Assembly (NCBI RefSeq): GCF_035917235.1 | Contig: NZ_CP108423.1 | Location: forward strand, 6,477,501-6,541,500 | DNA length: 64,000 bases | Direction: 5' to 3' | Source of the DNA: Streptomyces sp. NBC_01294 | GTDB taxonomy: Bacteria > Actinomycetota > Actinomycetes > Streptomycetales > Streptomycetaceae | Part shown: positions 1 through 8,327 of the stretch, piece by piece | How positions within the stretch are numbered: position 1 is the first letter of the stretch | Layout: each line of letters opens with the position of its first letter | Notes under the pieces: model-generated | What the model saw: the letters and a program-made list of their open reading frames with translations, nothing else | Told to the model about the DNA's origin: nothing | Databases searched by the model: none | Position numbers and translations under genes: made by a program

Positions 1-1
1 G

Positions 2-649
2 CCCCGCGGCGCCGCCGTGGTCTACCCCAAGGACGCGGGCCAGATCCTGGCCTTCGCCGACATCTTCCCCGGCGCCCGCGTCGTGGAGGCGGGGGTGGGC
101 TCCGGCTCCCTGAGCAGCTTCCTGCTGCGCGCCATCGGCGACCAGGGCATGCTCCACAGCTACGAGCGCCGCGCGGACTTCGCCGAAATCGCCACCGCCA
201 ACGTGGAACGCTACTTCGGCGGCCCCCACCCGGCCTGGCAGCTCACCGTGGGCGACCTCCAGGACAACCTGTCCGACACCGACGTCGACCGCGTCATCCT
301 CGACATGCTCGCCCCCTGGGAGTGCCTGGAGGCCGTCTCCAAGGCCCTCGTCCCCGGCGGCATCCTGTGCTGCTACGTGGCCACCACCACCCAGCTGTCC
401 AAGACCGTCGAGTCCATCCGCGAGATCGGCTGCTTCGCCGAACCGCAGCCGTGGGAATCGATGATCCGCAACTGGCACGTCGAAGGCCTGGCCGTCCGCC
501 CGGACCACCGGATGATCGGCCACACCGGCTTCCTCGTCACCGCCCGCCGCCTCGCCGACGGCGTCGAGCCCCCGATGCGCCGCCGCCGCCCCGCCAAGGG
601 CGCCTACGGCGACGACTACGACGGCCCCGGCAGCGACCGCTCCGCGTAA
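2..649 (+). CDS. trmI: tRNA (adenine-58-N1)-methyltransferase, 3' part (start lies before the window)
   Basis: The SAM-dependent enzyme of this family methylates N1 of A58 in the T-loop of tRNA, acting as a tetramer. The visible 215 residues contain the Rossmann motif I (VVEAGVGSGSLS) and the family motif around DRVILDMLAPWE, followed by the usual C-terminal strand region (IGHTGFLVTARRLADG) and a short basic tail. The reading frame is open to the left edge, so the N-terminus is missing; an internal GTG at 17 is not the true start. In actinobacteria this gene commonly sits just upstream of the arc-dop-pup-prcBA locus, as here. A strong hairpin terminator follows at 673-730. I am sure of the family; the precise A58 specificity follows from homology. 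Confidence 0.93.
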   Translation, partial: PRGAAVVYPKDAGQILAFADIFPGARVVEAGVGSGSLSSFLLRAIGDQGMLHSYERRADFAEIATANVERYFGGPHPAWQLTVGDLQDNLSDTDVDRVILDMLAPWECLEAVSKALVPGGILCCYVATTTQLSKTVESIREIGCFAEPQPWESMIRNWHVEGLAVRPDHRMIGHTGFLVTARRLADGVEPPMRRRRPAKGAYGDDYDGPGSDRSA

Positions 650-672
650 CCGCACCGCCGGCCCAACACGAC

Positions 673-730
673 GGCGCTGCGGCACAGTTCCCCCGACACA
701 CCGGGAACTGCGCCGCAGCGCCTTTTCGTT
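673..730 (+). terminator. Intrinsic terminator after trmI
   Basis: A 20-bp arm at 673-692 pairs with 703-722 across a 10-nt loop, with one mismatch near the middle, and is followed by TTTTCGTT. This is one of the few hairpins in the window with a U-rich tail. It separates trmI from the gene at 826. Confidence 0.85.
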
Positions 731-825
731 GCCCTCACGCCGACCCGGACCCTGCCGTTCCACCCCGGTGTGAGGTGTGGCACGATGCTGGCTCCCCGTC
801 ACCCTTCGCACAGGAGACACCCCGC

Positions 826-1419
826 GTGCTGCAGACCCCCGCCACGCTGGCAACCCCGGACACCCTGGCGCACACCCGGACCAGGCCCCTCCACTGGCTC
901 GCCACGGCCACCGCCATGGCCGCCGTCATAGCCGCAGCGGGACTCGTACAGCCGGCCACCGGCACCCCCGCCGACACCGCGGAACCCGCCGCGAAAGGCC
1001 CGCAGGCCGCCGCCCCCGACGCGGCAGCCGTCACCTACCCCCTCGACTGCAAGGGCGCGCCCCACGCCGTCACGGCCACCGCCCAGGGCGACCTCGACGG
1101 CGACGGCCGCCCCGAGACCGTGGCGGCCGTCCGCTGCGACGCGGGCTCCGGCACCCCGCCCCACGCGATCTACGTACTCACCAGGGAACCCGCCGAGGGC
1201 GCACGCCCGCGCGTCGTGGCCACCCTCCTGGACACCCCGCAACGCCAGACCGCCACAGAACTCACCGTGCGCGACCTAACCGTCACCGCGAGCCTCCTCG
1301 GCTACTCCGGCCCCGAGGTCCCGCGCTGCTGCCCCGACAAGAAACAGCTCGCCAAGTGGCGCTGGAGCGACGGAAAATTCCGCCAGGAGCTGACGGACTC
1401 GGCCGCCAGGAGTGTTTGA
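826..1419 (+). CDS. Hypothetical secreted or membrane-anchored protein
   Basis: A 197-residue protein starting at GTG 826, preceded by CAGGAGACACC as ribosome-binding site; an upstream extension of the frame lacks a better start. Residues about 28-48 form a hydrophobic segment (signal peptide or anchor) after a basic N-terminus, followed by an Ala/Pro-rich linker. The remaining domain has a GDLDGDGRPE segment resembling FG-GAP or calcium-binding loops and a Cys pair (PRCCPDK). I do not recognise a named family. It lies between the trmI terminator and the convergent ferredoxin gene, whose stop is only 4 bp away. An extracytoplasmic location is inferred from the hydrophobic segment; the function is unknown. 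Confidence 0.75.
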   Translation: MLQTPATLATPDTLAHTRTRPLHWLATATAMAAVIAAAGLVQPATGTPADTAEPAAKGPQAAAPDAAAVTYPLDCKGAPHAVTATAQGDLDGDGRPETVAAVRCDAGSGTPPHAIYVLTREPAEGARPRVVATLLDTPQRQTATELTVRDLTVTASLLGYSGPEVPRCCPDKKQLAKWRWSDGKFRQELTDSAARSV

Positions 1420-1423
1420 AGCC

Positions 1424-1744
1424 TCACTCCGCGTCGGGACCGAAGACCTCCACCCTGTCCGAAACGCGCCTTACGTGAATACAGTCACCGGGGCATTCCT
1501 TCGCCGAGTCGACCACGTCCTGGAGCAGCGGCAGCGGAACCGGAGTGGTCGCCCCCGCCTCCTGCAGCAGCTCGTCGTCCACGCTCTTCACGTACGCCAG
1601 ACCGTCGATGTCCAGCTCGAACACCTCGGGCGCGTACTGCACGCAGATGCCGTCGCCGGTGCAGAGGTCCTGATCGATCCAGACCTCGAGCGGCTCGCCG
1701 GCCCCGCCGACGTCGCCCGTCGGAGCGTCCTGCTGCACGGTCAT
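1424..1744 (-). CDS. Ferredoxin (small iron-sulfur protein)
   Basis: A 106-residue acidic ferredoxin. Cluster ligands are visible as C-x5-C in DLCTGDGICVQYAPEVF, with a third cysteine in the C-terminal AKECPGDCI motif. This is the pattern of single-cluster ([3Fe-4S] or [4Fe-4S]) ferredoxins that donate electrons to cytochromes P450 and similar enzymes in Streptomyces. The ATG at 1744 is chosen because AGGAG lies 5 nt upstream; a longer frame reaching 1918 would have no ribosome-binding site. It is divergent from arc, an arrangement common in actinobacterial proteasome loci. No reductase or P450 partner is in the window, so its redox partner is unknown. Confidence 0.88.
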   Translation of the reverse strand: MTVQQDAPTGDVGGAGEPLEVWIDQDLCTGDGICVQYAPEVFELDIDGLAYVKSVDDELLQEAGATTPVPLPLLQDVVDSAKECPGDCIHVRRVSDRVEVFGPDAE

Positions 1745-1943
1745 ATCTCCTGCCGTTCCCTGCGCTGAGTGATCCATCCCGGTCACCACTCGCACGCAAG
1801 TCGCGCGAGCCCTGACGGGTGTTGAACAGTTCGACCTTACAACCGGCCGCTTCCCGAGTTTGATGGGTGGGTATTTCCTTGGCGTGAGGGAGTACGCAAG
1901 GGTGAAGATCGGACACACCTCTACCGTCTTTGTGATCTAGGGG

Positions 1944-1971
1944 TTTCAATCACCACCAGCCCAGGTAGGGT
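1944..1971 (+). promoter_or_regulatory. Probable arc promoter
   Basis: TAGGGT at 1966-1971 matches the Streptomyces vegetative -10 consensus, and TTTCAA at 1944-1949 is a weak -35 at 16-bp spacing. It lies 39 bp before the arc start in the 265-bp divergent region shared with the ferredoxin gene. Assigned by sequence resemblance only. Confidence 0.45.
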
Positions 1972-2009
1972 CAGGAAGCGTCCAGCTCCCCTTGGAGGAG
2001 GTGAGGACC

Positions 2010-3776
2010 GTGGCAGCCCACGACGACGACATCAACCGCGGCATCCGGCCCGGGCGAGGGTCTGAGGACCCCGCCGGCCAGGTTGCCTATCTCGAGCAGG
2101 AAATCGCCGTCCTGCGACGTAAGCTCGCCGACTCTCCGCGACACACGAGGATTCTCGAAGAGCGGATCGTCGAGCTGCAGACAAATCTGGCCGGCGTATC
2201 CGCACAGAACGAACGACTCGCGAATACCCTCCGTGAGGCCCGCGACCAGATCGTGGCCCTCAAAGAAGAAGTCGACCGGCTCGCGCAGCCGCCGGCCGGC
2301 TTCGGTGTCTTCCTTCAGGCCAATGAGGACGGCACCGTCGACATCTTCACCGGAGGCCGAAAGCTCCGCGTGAACGTGAGCCCCAGCGTCGACCCGGAAG
2401 ACCTCCGGCGCGGCCAGGAGGTCATGCTCAACGAGGCGCTCAACGTGGTCGAGGCCATGGAATACGAGCGGGCCGGGGACATCGTCACCCTCAAGGAGAT
2501 CCTCGAGGACGGCGAGCGCGCCCTGGTGGTCGGGCACACCGACGAGGAAAGGGTGGTGAGGCTCGCCGAGCCGCTCCTGGACGTCATCATCCGCCCCGGC
2601 GACTCCCTGCTGCTCGAACCCCGCTCCGGCTACGTCTACGAGATCGTCCCCAAGAGCGAGGTCGAGGACCTCGTCCTCGAAGAGGTCCCCGACATCGACT
2701 ACGACAAGATCGGCGGCCTGGGCGACCAGATCGAGCTGATCCGCGACGCGGTCGAGCTCCCGTACCTCTACCCGGACCTGTTCAAGGAACACGAACTGCG
2801 GCCCCCGAAGGGCATCCTGCTCTACGGCCCGCCCGGCTGCGGCAAGACGCTCATCGCCAAGGCCGTCGCCAACTCCCTTGCCAAGAAGGTCGCCGAGGTG
2901 ACCGGCCAGGCCCAGGGGAAGTCGTACTTCCTGAACATCAAGGGCCCCGAGCTCCTCAACAAGTACGTCGGCGAGACCGAGCGGCACATCCGCCTCGTCT
3001 TCCAGCGTGCCCGGGAGAAGGCGAGCGAGGGCACCCCCGTCATCGTCTTCTTCGACGAGATGGAATCCCTCTTCCGCACCCGCGGATCCGGTGTCAGCTC
3101 GGACGTGGAGAACACCATCGTCCCGCAGCTCCTCGCCGAGATCGACGGCGTGGAGGGCCTGGAGAACGTCATCGTCATCGGCGCCTCCAACCGCGAGGAC
3201 ATGATCGACCCGGCCATCCTGCGGCCCGGCCGCCTCGATGTGAAGATCAAGATCGAGCGTCCGGACGCCGAGGCCGCGAAGGACATCTTCGCGAAGTACC
3301 TCAAGGCCTCCCTGCCCCTGCACACGGACGACCTGTCCGAACACCAGGACTCCAGGGGCGGCACCGTCCACAGCATGATCCAGACCGTCGTCGAGCAGAT
3401 GTACGCCGAAACCGAGGAGAACCGCTTCCTCGAGGTCACGTACGCCAACGGCGACAAGGAAGTCCTCTACTTCAAGGACTTCAACTCGGGCGCGATGATC
3501 CAGAACATCGTGGACCGTGCGAAGAAGATGGCGATCAAGGCCTTCCTCGAGCACAACCAGAAGGGCCTTCGGGTCTCCCACCTCCTCCAGGCCTGCGTGG
3601 ACGAGTTCAAGGAGAACGAGGACCTGCCCAACACCACCAACCCGGACGACTGGGCCCGTATCTCCGGAAAGAAGGGCGAGCGGATCGTATTCATCCGCAC
3701 CCTCGTCACCGGAAAGCAGGGCGCGGACACCGGACGCTCCATCGACACGGTGGCGAACACCGGTCAGTACCTCTGA
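2010..3776 (+). CDS. arc: Proteasome-associated AAA ATPase (ARC / Mpa)
   Basis: The hexameric ATPase ring that captures pupylated proteins, unfolds them and feeds them into the 20S core. The 588-residue protein has the family order: an N-terminal coiled coil (about residues 20-90) that binds Pup, an OB-fold interdomain, then the AAA module with Walker A GPPGCGKT, Walker [11 protein letters not shown] and the arginine-rich SRH ([19 protein letters not shown]). It ends in GQYL, the C-terminal peptide that docks into the alpha ring. GTG 2010 is chosen because GGAGGAGGTGAGG precedes it and the resulting N-terminus [11 protein letters not shown] matches Streptomyces homologues as I recall them. 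It heads the arc-dop-pup-prcBA locus, with a hairpin terminator after it. Confidence 0.97.
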   Translation: MAAHDDDINRGIRPGRGSEDPAGQVAYLEQEIAVLRRKLADSPRHTRILEERIVELQTNLAGVSAQNERLANTLREARDQIVALKEEVDRLAQPPAGFGVFLQANEDGTVDIFTGGRKLRVNVSPSVDPEDLRRGQEVMLNEALNVVEAMEYERAGDIVTLKEILEDGERALVVGHTDEERVVRLAEPLLDVIIRPGDSLLLEPRSGYVYEIVPKSEVEDLVLEEVPDIDYDKIGGLGDQIELIRDAVELPYLYPDLFKEHELRPPKGILLYGPPGCGKTLIAKAVANSLAKKVAEVTGQAQGKSYFLNIKGPELLNKYVGETERHIRLVFQRAREKASEGTPVIVFFDEMESLFRTRGSGVSSDVENTIVPQLLAEIDGVEGLENVIVIGASNREDMIDPAILRPGRLDVKIKIERPDAEAAKDIFAKYLKASLPLHTDDLSEHQDSRGGTVHSMIQTVVEQMYAETEENRFLEVTYANGDKEVLYFKDFNSGAMIQNIVDRAKKMAIKAFLEHNQKGLRVSHLLQACVDEFKENEDLPNTTNPDDWARISGKKGERIVFIRTLVTGKQGADTGRSIDTVANTGQYL

Positions 3777-3783
3777 GGCGGAG

Positions 3784-3828
3784 CGGCTGCGGATGTCCTC
3801 CCCGGGCATCCGCAGCCGACTGCTTTAC
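3784..3828 (+). terminator. Hairpin terminator after arc
   Basis: CGGCTGCGGATG at 3784-3795 pairs perfectly with CATCCGCAGCCG at 3807-3818 and is followed by ACTGCTTTACC. It suggests that arc and dop are separate transcription units despite being adjacent. Confidence 0.7.
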
Positions 3829-4038
3829 CCCACCGCATGACCGGCCGCTTTTCAGCCGGTGACAGGGCGGATTCAATGACGGAAATGATCTCCCCACGAG
3901 CGCGCAGTGGTTCTAGGCTCTTCCGTACCGCCGGACGCGCAGTGCGGGGACGGGCACCGCACAGTCACACGCACCGGAGCACCAGCGGTACTTGAGCGCC
4001 GCTCCCGAAGGGGAGCGCCGCCGGGCAAGGAGGGCCGC

Positions 4039-5550
4039 ATGACCGTACGGCGAGTAATGGGGATCGAGACGGAGTACGGGATCTCCGTCCCGGGGCACCC
4101 GAACGCCAATGCCATGCTCACCTCGTCCCAGATCGTCAACGCCTACGCGGCGGCGATGCACCGGGCGCGACGCGCCCGCTGGGACTTCGAGGAGGAGAAC
4201 CCGCTGCGGGACGCCCGCGGCTTCGACCTCGCCCGCGAGGCCGCAGACAACAGCCAGCTGACCGACGAGGACATCGGCCTCGCCAACGTCATCCTCACGA
4301 ACGGCGCACGGCTCTACGTCGACCACGCGCACCCCGAGTACAGCTCGCCGGAGATCACCAACCCGCTCGACGCCGTGCTCTGGGACAAGGCCGGCGAGCG
4401 GATCATGGCCGAGGCCGCCGTACGGGCGGCCCAGCTGCCCGGCGCCCAGCCGATCCACCTCTACAAGAACAACACCGACAACAAGGGCGCCTCCTACGGC
4501 ACGCACGAGAACTACCTGATGAAGCGGGAAACCCCCTTCTCGGAGATCGTGCGCCACCTGACCCCCTTCTTCGTCTCGCGACAGGTCGTGACCGGCGCGG
4601 GACGCGTGGGCATCGGCCAGGACGGCCGCGAGCACGGCTTCCAGATCAGCCAGCGCGCGGACTACTTCGAGGTCGAGGTCGGCCTGGAGACCACCCTGAA
4701 GCGGCCCATCATCAACACCCGGGACGAGCCGCACTCGGACGCCGAGAAGTACCGCCGGCTGCACGTGATCATCGGCGACGCGAACCTCTCCGAGATCTCC
4801 ACGTACCTGAAGCTCGGCACGACGGCACTTGTCCTGTCCATGATCGAAGACGGGTTCATCAACGTCGACCTGGCCGTCGACCAGCCCGTACGCACCCTCC
4901 ACCAGGTCTCCCACGACCCCGACCTCAAGCACCTCATCACGCTGCGCAGCGGGCGGACACTGACCGCCGTACAACTCCAGATGGAGTACTTCGAGCTGGC
5001 GCGGAAGTACGTGGACGAGCGTTTCGGGTCCGACGCGGACGAGCAGACCAAGGACATGCTGGTCCGCTGGGAGGACGTGCTGGGCCGGCTGGAGAGCGAC
5101 CCGATGAGCCTGTCGGGAGAGCTGGACTGGATCGCCAAGCGGGAGATCCTGGAGGGCTACCGGCGCAGGGACGGGCTCGGCTGGGACGCGGCGCGGCTGC
5201 ACCTGGTCGACCTCCAGTACTCGGACGTGAGGCCGGAGAAGGGCCTCTACAACCGCCTGGTGGCCCGGGGCAAGATGAAGCGACTGGTGGAGGAGCCGGC
5301 CGTCGAGCGGGCCCGGAGCAAGCCTCCGGAGGACACCCGGGCCTACTTCCGCGGCCGCTGCCTGGAGCAGTACGCGGACGACGTGGCCGCGGCCTCCTGG
5401 GACTCGGTGATCTTCGATCTCCCGGGCCGGGACTCGCTCCAGCGGGTCCCGACGCTGGAACCTCTGCGGGGGACCCGGAACCACGTCAAGGAGCTCTTGG
5501 ACCGCTGCCGCACGGCGGAGGACCTGGTGCGGGTGCTTTCGGGGCAGTGA
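4039..5550 (+). CDS. dop: Depupylase / Pup deamidase Dop
   Basis: Dop belongs to the glutamine-synthetase-like carboxylate-amine ligase fold shared with PafA. It deamidates Pup where Pup ends in Gln, and cleaves the isopeptide bond between Pup and its targets. The 503-residue product shows the metal/ATP motif GIETEYG (residues 8-14), the conserved Asp95 in [15 protein letters not shown] that corresponds to the catalytic aspartate, and [13 protein letters not shown] in the core. ATG 4039 follows AAGGAGGG. A hairpin (GC-rich arms near 3994-4022) lies in the leader just upstream. Since the neighbouring pup gene already encodes a GGE end, the deamidase activity looks dispensable here and depupylation is the likely main role (inference). 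Confidence 0.96.
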   Translation: MTVRRVMGIETEYGISVPGHPNANAMLTSSQIVNAYAAAMHRARRARWDFEEENPLRDARGFDLAREAADNSQLTDEDIGLANVILTNGARLYVDHAHPEYSSPEITNPLDAVLWDKAGERIMAEAAVRAAQLPGAQPIHLYKNNTDNKGASYGTHENYLMKRETPFSEIVRHLTPFFVSRQVVTGAGRVGIGQDGREHGFQISQRADYFEVEVGLETTLKRPIINTRDEPHSDAEKYRRLHVIIGDANLSEISTYLKLGTTALVLSMIEDGFINVDLAVDQPVRTLHQVSHDPDLKHLITLRSGRTLTAVQLQMEYFELARKYVDERFGSDADEQTKDMLVRWEDVLGRLESDPMSLSGELDWIAKREILEGYRRRDGLGWDAARLHLVDLQYSDVRPEKGLYNRLVARGKMKRLVEEPAVERARSKPPEDTRAYFRGRCLEQYADDVAAASWDSVIFDLPGRDSLQRVPTLEPLRGTRNHVKELLDRCRTAEDLVRVLSGQ

Positions 5551-5560
5551 GCGGTGCCTT

Positions 5561-5580
5561 CGGGGCCTGAAAGGGCCCCG
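5561..5580 (+). terminator. Short GC hairpin after dop
   Basis: CGGGGCC (5561-5567) pairs with GGCCCCG (5574-5580) around a 6-nt loop, 11 bp past the dop stop. There is no U-tract. It may be a weak terminator separating dop from the pup promoter. Confidence 0.4.
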
Positions 5581-5630
5581 GTGCGGGAATCATGAAGAGA
5601 ACCGGACTATGAAAGTACGGGGACGAATGT

Positions 5631-5661
5631 CGGACCCTCCTAGTAGGGTCCGGCATAGGGT
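5631..5661 (+). promoter_or_regulatory. Probable pup promoter with an embedded palindrome
   Basis: TAGGGT at 5656-5661 is a good Streptomyces -10 box. Directly upstream, CGGACCCT (5631-5638) and AGGGTCCG (5645-5652) form a perfect inverted repeat with a 6-bp centre that fills the -10/-35 spacer. That is the position expected of an operator for a repressor or MerR-like regulator. The regulator is unknown. Confidence 0.5.
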
Positions 5662-5669
5662 CTGATCTT

Positions 5670-5696
5670 GAGAGATCCCGAATCCCGGGGTCTCTC
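5670..5696 (+). promoter_or_regulatory. 5' leader hairpin upstream of pup
   Basis: GAGAGATCCCG (5670-5680) pairs with CGGGGTCTCTC (5686-5696), allowing one U-G pair, and lies between the predicted -10 box and the pup start. It could stabilise the abundant short pup mRNA; this is inference. Confidence 0.4.
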
Positions 5697-5732
5697 GACG
5701 TGAGCGTGCGAACCGAGCGGGGTGAGGTAGAC

Positions 5733-5945
5733 ATGGCGACCAAGGACACCGGCGGCGGACAGCAGAAGGCGACGCGCTCGACCGAGGAGGTCGAGGAGGC
5801 GGCGGTCGAGGAATCGACCGACCTCAAGGAGCGCCAGGAAAAGCTCTCCGACGACGTCGACTCCGTACTCGACGAAATCGATGATGTGCTCGAGGAGAAC
5901 GCCGAGGACTTCGTTCGAAGCTTCGTTCAGAAGGGTGGCGAGTGA
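5733..5945 (+). CDS. pup: Prokaryotic ubiquitin-like protein Pup
   Basis: A 70-residue, acidic, largely disordered tag that PafA attaches through its C-terminal glutamate to target lysines. The sequence has the family layout: a variable N-terminus (MATKDTGGGQQKATRS), a helix-forming central segment LKERQEKLSDDVDSVLDEI that folds onto the Arc coiled coil, and the C-terminal signature FVRSFVQKGGE. The gene encodes GGE directly rather than GGQ, so the tag needs no deamidation before ligation. ATG 5733 is preceded by GGTGAGG; a GTG 33 bp upstream would add an atypical MSVRTERGEVD extension. A long hairpin overlaps its stop codon. Confidence 0.97.
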   Translation: MATKDTGGGQQKATRSTEEVEEAAVEESTDLKERQEKLSDDVDSVLDEIDDVLEENAEDFVRSFVQKGGE

Positions 5946-5976
5946 TTTTACCTTCGATTCGAAGGTCGAATCACTC
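5939..5976 (+). promoter_or_regulatory. Long hairpin overlapping the pup stop codon
   Basis: GAGTGATT (5939-5946, containing the pup TGA) pairs with AATCACTC (5969-5976). Inside it, ACCTTCGA pairs with TTCGAAGGT. Only two positions (TT opposite CG) mismatch across about 18 bp. A G-run follows instead of a U-tract. It lies between pup and the operon downstream, so it may act as an RNA processing or stability element or a partial terminator that sets more pup than prcBA mRNA. Confidence 0.6.
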
Positions 5977-5987
5977 GGGGGGGGTGC

Positions 5988-6545
5988 GTGTTGGGGGTGG
6001 AGAAGCGGTGTCCGCGGTGTGGCTTACTCAAGCCGCTCGAGGCCTTCGCTGCGAATAGGGCCATGCGAGACGGCCTGCAGTGCTACTGCAGGCCGTGCGC
6101 AGCCGAATATCACCAGCAGCGCCAGAAAGCCAAGGGGAAGAATGTGCGTCCCCGTGTCGATGCCCCCGTGGGGCACAAGTACTGCCGTCGGTGTGGGGAG
6201 ATCAAGCCTCACTCGGAATGGGACCGGAACAAGACGGCTTCGGACGGGTTGTCGACGCGATGCAAGGCGTGCCGTGCGGTCGAAGGCCGGGCGGGTCACC
6301 TCAAGCGCGCTTATGGCATCACCGAGGCTCAACGTGACGAAATGATCGCAACTCAGGGCGGGCTTTGCTGTCTCTGCCTGAAGGCTCCGGCCGTGCATGT
6401 GGATCACTGCCACGAGACGGGTAGGGTCCGAGGCGTACTGTGCTTGAACTGCAACGTGGGCCTCGGCCTGTTGAAGGACAACCCCGATCGCATGCGTCGG
6501 GCCGCCGAGTATCTGGAGGGAACGCGTGGAAGCCAACACTCGTAG
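5988..6545 (+). CDS. Endonuclease VII-like HNH protein with two zinc-ribbon repeats, in the pup-prcBA operon
   Basis: A 185-residue protein from GTG 5988. The first two thirds hold two similar zinc-ribbon units, each C-x2-C ... C-x2-C (CPRCGLLKP...[11 protein letters not shown] and CRRCGEIKP...[10 protein letters not shown]). The C-terminal third has the recombination endonuclease VII / HNH core: [33 protein letters not shown], then [13 protein letters not shown]. Members of this fold cut branched or damaged DNA; no activity has been shown for this protein. It sits between pup and prcB, and its last 20 bp overlap the prcB start, so the two are probably translationally coupled. Codon 13 is TTA (6024-6026), rare in Streptomyces and dependent on the bldA tRNA. 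Codon use is less GC-biased than in its neighbours. Confidence 0.85.
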   Translation: MLGVEKRCPRCGLLKPLEAFAANRAMRDGLQCYCRPCAAEYHQQRQKAKGKNVRPRVDAPVGHKYCRRCGEIKPHSEWDRNKTASDGLSTRCKACRAVEGRAGHLKRAYGITEAQRDEMIATQGGLCCLCLKAPAVHVDHCHETGRVRGVLCLNCNVGLGLLKDNPDRMRRAAEYLEGTRGSQHS

Positions 6546-7365
6546 CACAGGGCGTCTACCGGCAGCCTTCCTGACGCCGGGGTCGTCGTCCTTCATGGAC
6601 TTCCTGGGTGCGCACTCGCCCGAGATGCTGCCCGGCAACCGCAAGCTGCCGGACGGTGTGATCGAGGCGCCGCACGGGACGACCATCGTGGCCGCCACCT
6701 TCCCCGGCGGGGTCGTGCTCGCCGGTGACCGGCGGGCGACCATGGGGAACATGATCGCGCAGCGGGACATCGAGAAGGTGTTCCCGGCCGACGAGTACTC
6801 CGCCGTCGGCATCGCCGGTACGGCCGGCCTGGCCGTGGAGATGGTCAAGCTGTTCCAGCTGGAGCTGGAGCACTTCGAGAAGGTGGAGGGGACGACCCTC
6901 TCCCTGGAGGGCAAGGCGAACCGCCTGTCCACCATGATCCGGAGCAATCTGGGCATGGCGATGCAGGGGCTGGCCGTCGTACCGCTCTTCGCCGGGTTCG
7001 ACGAGGCCAAGGAGAAGGGCCGGATCTTCTCCTACGACGTGACCGGCGGCCGCTCCGAGGAGCACGGCTTCGCCGCCACCGGTTCCGGTTCGATCTTCGC
7101 CCGCGGTTCCATGAAGAAGCTCTACCGCGACGACCTGACGGAGCAGCAGGCCACCACCCTGGTCGTGCAGGCCCTCTACGACGCCGCCGACGACGACTCG
7201 GCGACCGGTGGCCCGGACCTGTACCGCCGGATCTTCCCGATCGTCACCGTCATCACGGACGAGGGCTTCCGCAGGCTCAGCGAGGCGGAGTCCTCGGAGC
7301 TCGCGCGGGCCATCACCGAGCGGCGCATGGAGCAGCCCGACGGGCCGCGCGCGGCCCTGCTCTGA
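6526..7365 (+). CDS. prcB: 20S proteasome beta subunit (catalytic)
   Basis: Forms the two inner rings of the 20S core and carries the proteolytic sites. The 279-residue precursor has a 51-residue propeptide. Autocleavage before Thr52 in [16 protein letters not shown] exposes the catalytic N-terminal threonine. The conserved Asp/Lys elements are visible as [11 protein letters not shown] and IEKVFPAD, and GSGS with [12 protein letters not shown] occur later. GTG 6526 lies inside the end of the upstream HNH gene and is preceded by GGAGGGAACGC. prcA follows 46 bp downstream, giving the usual beta-before-alpha order. Confidence 0.97.
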   Translation: MEANTRSTGRLPAAFLTPGSSSFMDFLGAHSPEMLPGNRKLPDGVIEAPHGTTIVAATFPGGVVLAGDRRATMGNMIAQRDIEKVFPADEYSAVGIAGTAGLAVEMVKLFQLELEHFEKVEGTTLSLEGKANRLSTMIRSNLGMAMQGLAVVPLFAGFDEAKEKGRIFSYDVTGGRSEEHGFAATGSGSIFARGSMKKLYRDDLTEQQATTLVVQALYDAADDDSATGGPDLYRRIFPIVTVITDEGFRRLSEAESSELARAITERRMEQPDGPRAALL

Positions 7366-7411
7366 TCACTCCTCGTCTCCTCGTCGCCCAGAAGAAAGGG
7401 ACGGAACACCG

Positions 7412-8176
7412 GTGTCGACTCCGTTCTATGTGTCACCCCAGCAGGCCATGGCCGACCGGGCGGAATACGCCCGGAAGGGCATCGCCCGCGGTCGCAGCCT
7501 TGTCGTGCTGCAGTACGCCGACGGCATCGTGTTCGTCGGCGAGAACCCGTCCCGTGCGCTGCACAAGTTCAGTGAGATCTACGACCGGATCGGCTTCGCG
7601 GCCGCCGGCAAGTACAACGAGTACGAGAACCTGCGGATCGGCGGTGTGCGGTACGCGGATCTGCGTGGATACACCTATGACCGTGACGATGTGACGGCCC
7701 GTGGGCTGGCGAACGTGTACGCGCAGACGCTCGGCACGATCTTCTCCAGTGCGGGTGAGAAGCCGTACGAGGTGGAGCTGGTGGTCGCGGAGGTCGGTGC
7801 GACGGCTGCCGGGGACCAGATCTACCGGCTGCCGCACGACGGGTCGATCGTGGACGAGCACGGTTCGGTCGCGGTGGGCGGCAATGCCGAGCAGATCAGT
7901 ACGTTCCTGGATCAGCGTCATCAGGACGGGATGACCCTGTCCGAGGCGTTGAAGCTCGCGGTGCAGGCGCTGTCGAGCCAGGCGAACGGTGCGGACAAGA
8001 CGATTCCGGCCGAGCGGCTGGAGGTCGCGGTGCTGGACCGGACGCGGGCGCAGCAGCGGAAGTTCAAGCGGATCCGTGGCCGGCAGCTGGCGCGGCTGCT
8101 GGAGGCGAACGTGCCGGCGGCGGCCCAGGCGGATGCCGTGTCGAACGAGGAGGCTCCGGAGGACGAGGCGGAGTAG
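7412..8176 (+). CDS. prcA: 20S proteasome alpha subunit
   Basis: Forms the outer gating rings of the 20S core that receive the Arc C-terminus. The 254-residue product starts at GTG 7412 with the gate-forming N-terminus [22 protein letters not shown], then the alpha-type core ([36 protein letters not shown]). It lacks a catalytic threonine, as expected for alpha subunits. The C-terminus is acidic and disordered (EEAPEDEAE). The ribosome-binding site is GAAAGGGACGG. It is the last gene of the pup-prcBA operon and is followed by a hairpin and the convergent lacI-type gene. Confidence 0.97.
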   Translation: MSTPFYVSPQQAMADRAEYARKGIARGRSLVVLQYADGIVFVGENPSRALHKFSEIYDRIGFAAAGKYNEYENLRIGGVRYADLRGYTYDRDDVTARGLANVYAQTLGTIFSSAGEKPYEVELVVAEVGATAAGDQIYRLPHDGSIVDEHGSVAVGGNAEQISTFLDQRHQDGMTLSEALKLAVQALSSQANGADKTIPAERLEVAVLDRTRAQQRKFKRIRGRQLARLLEANVPAAAQADAVSNEEAPEDEAE

Positions 8177-8210
8177 TACGTCCGGTCGCCTCGTGGAGTG
8201 ATGGTCGAGG

Positions 8211-8250
8211 GCCCCGGTCTGCCGTTCGCGGTGGGCCGGGGCTTCGTCGT
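8211..8250 (+). terminator. Terminator hairpin after prcA
   Basis: GCCCCGG (8211-8217) pairs with CCGGGGC (8236-8242), with TTCGTCGT after it. The remaining 8250-8327 is G-rich low-complexity sequence (runs of GGGGCCG) with no gene visible. Confidence 0.55.
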
Positions 8251-8327
8251 GTCCGTGTCCGGGGCCGGGGCCGGGGCTCGGGTCGGGGCCGGTGCCGGAT
8301 CCGGGGGCTGAGGGCCGGGTGCCCGGT

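Noticed and set aside
1971..3809. A 612-residue open frame antisense to arc
   Set aside because: It mirrors the arc codons; the third-position GC pattern and all AAA motifs belong to the plus strand. Other long antisense frames (3913-5484, 18132-21659, 48997-51705, 34627-36420) are shadows for the same reason.
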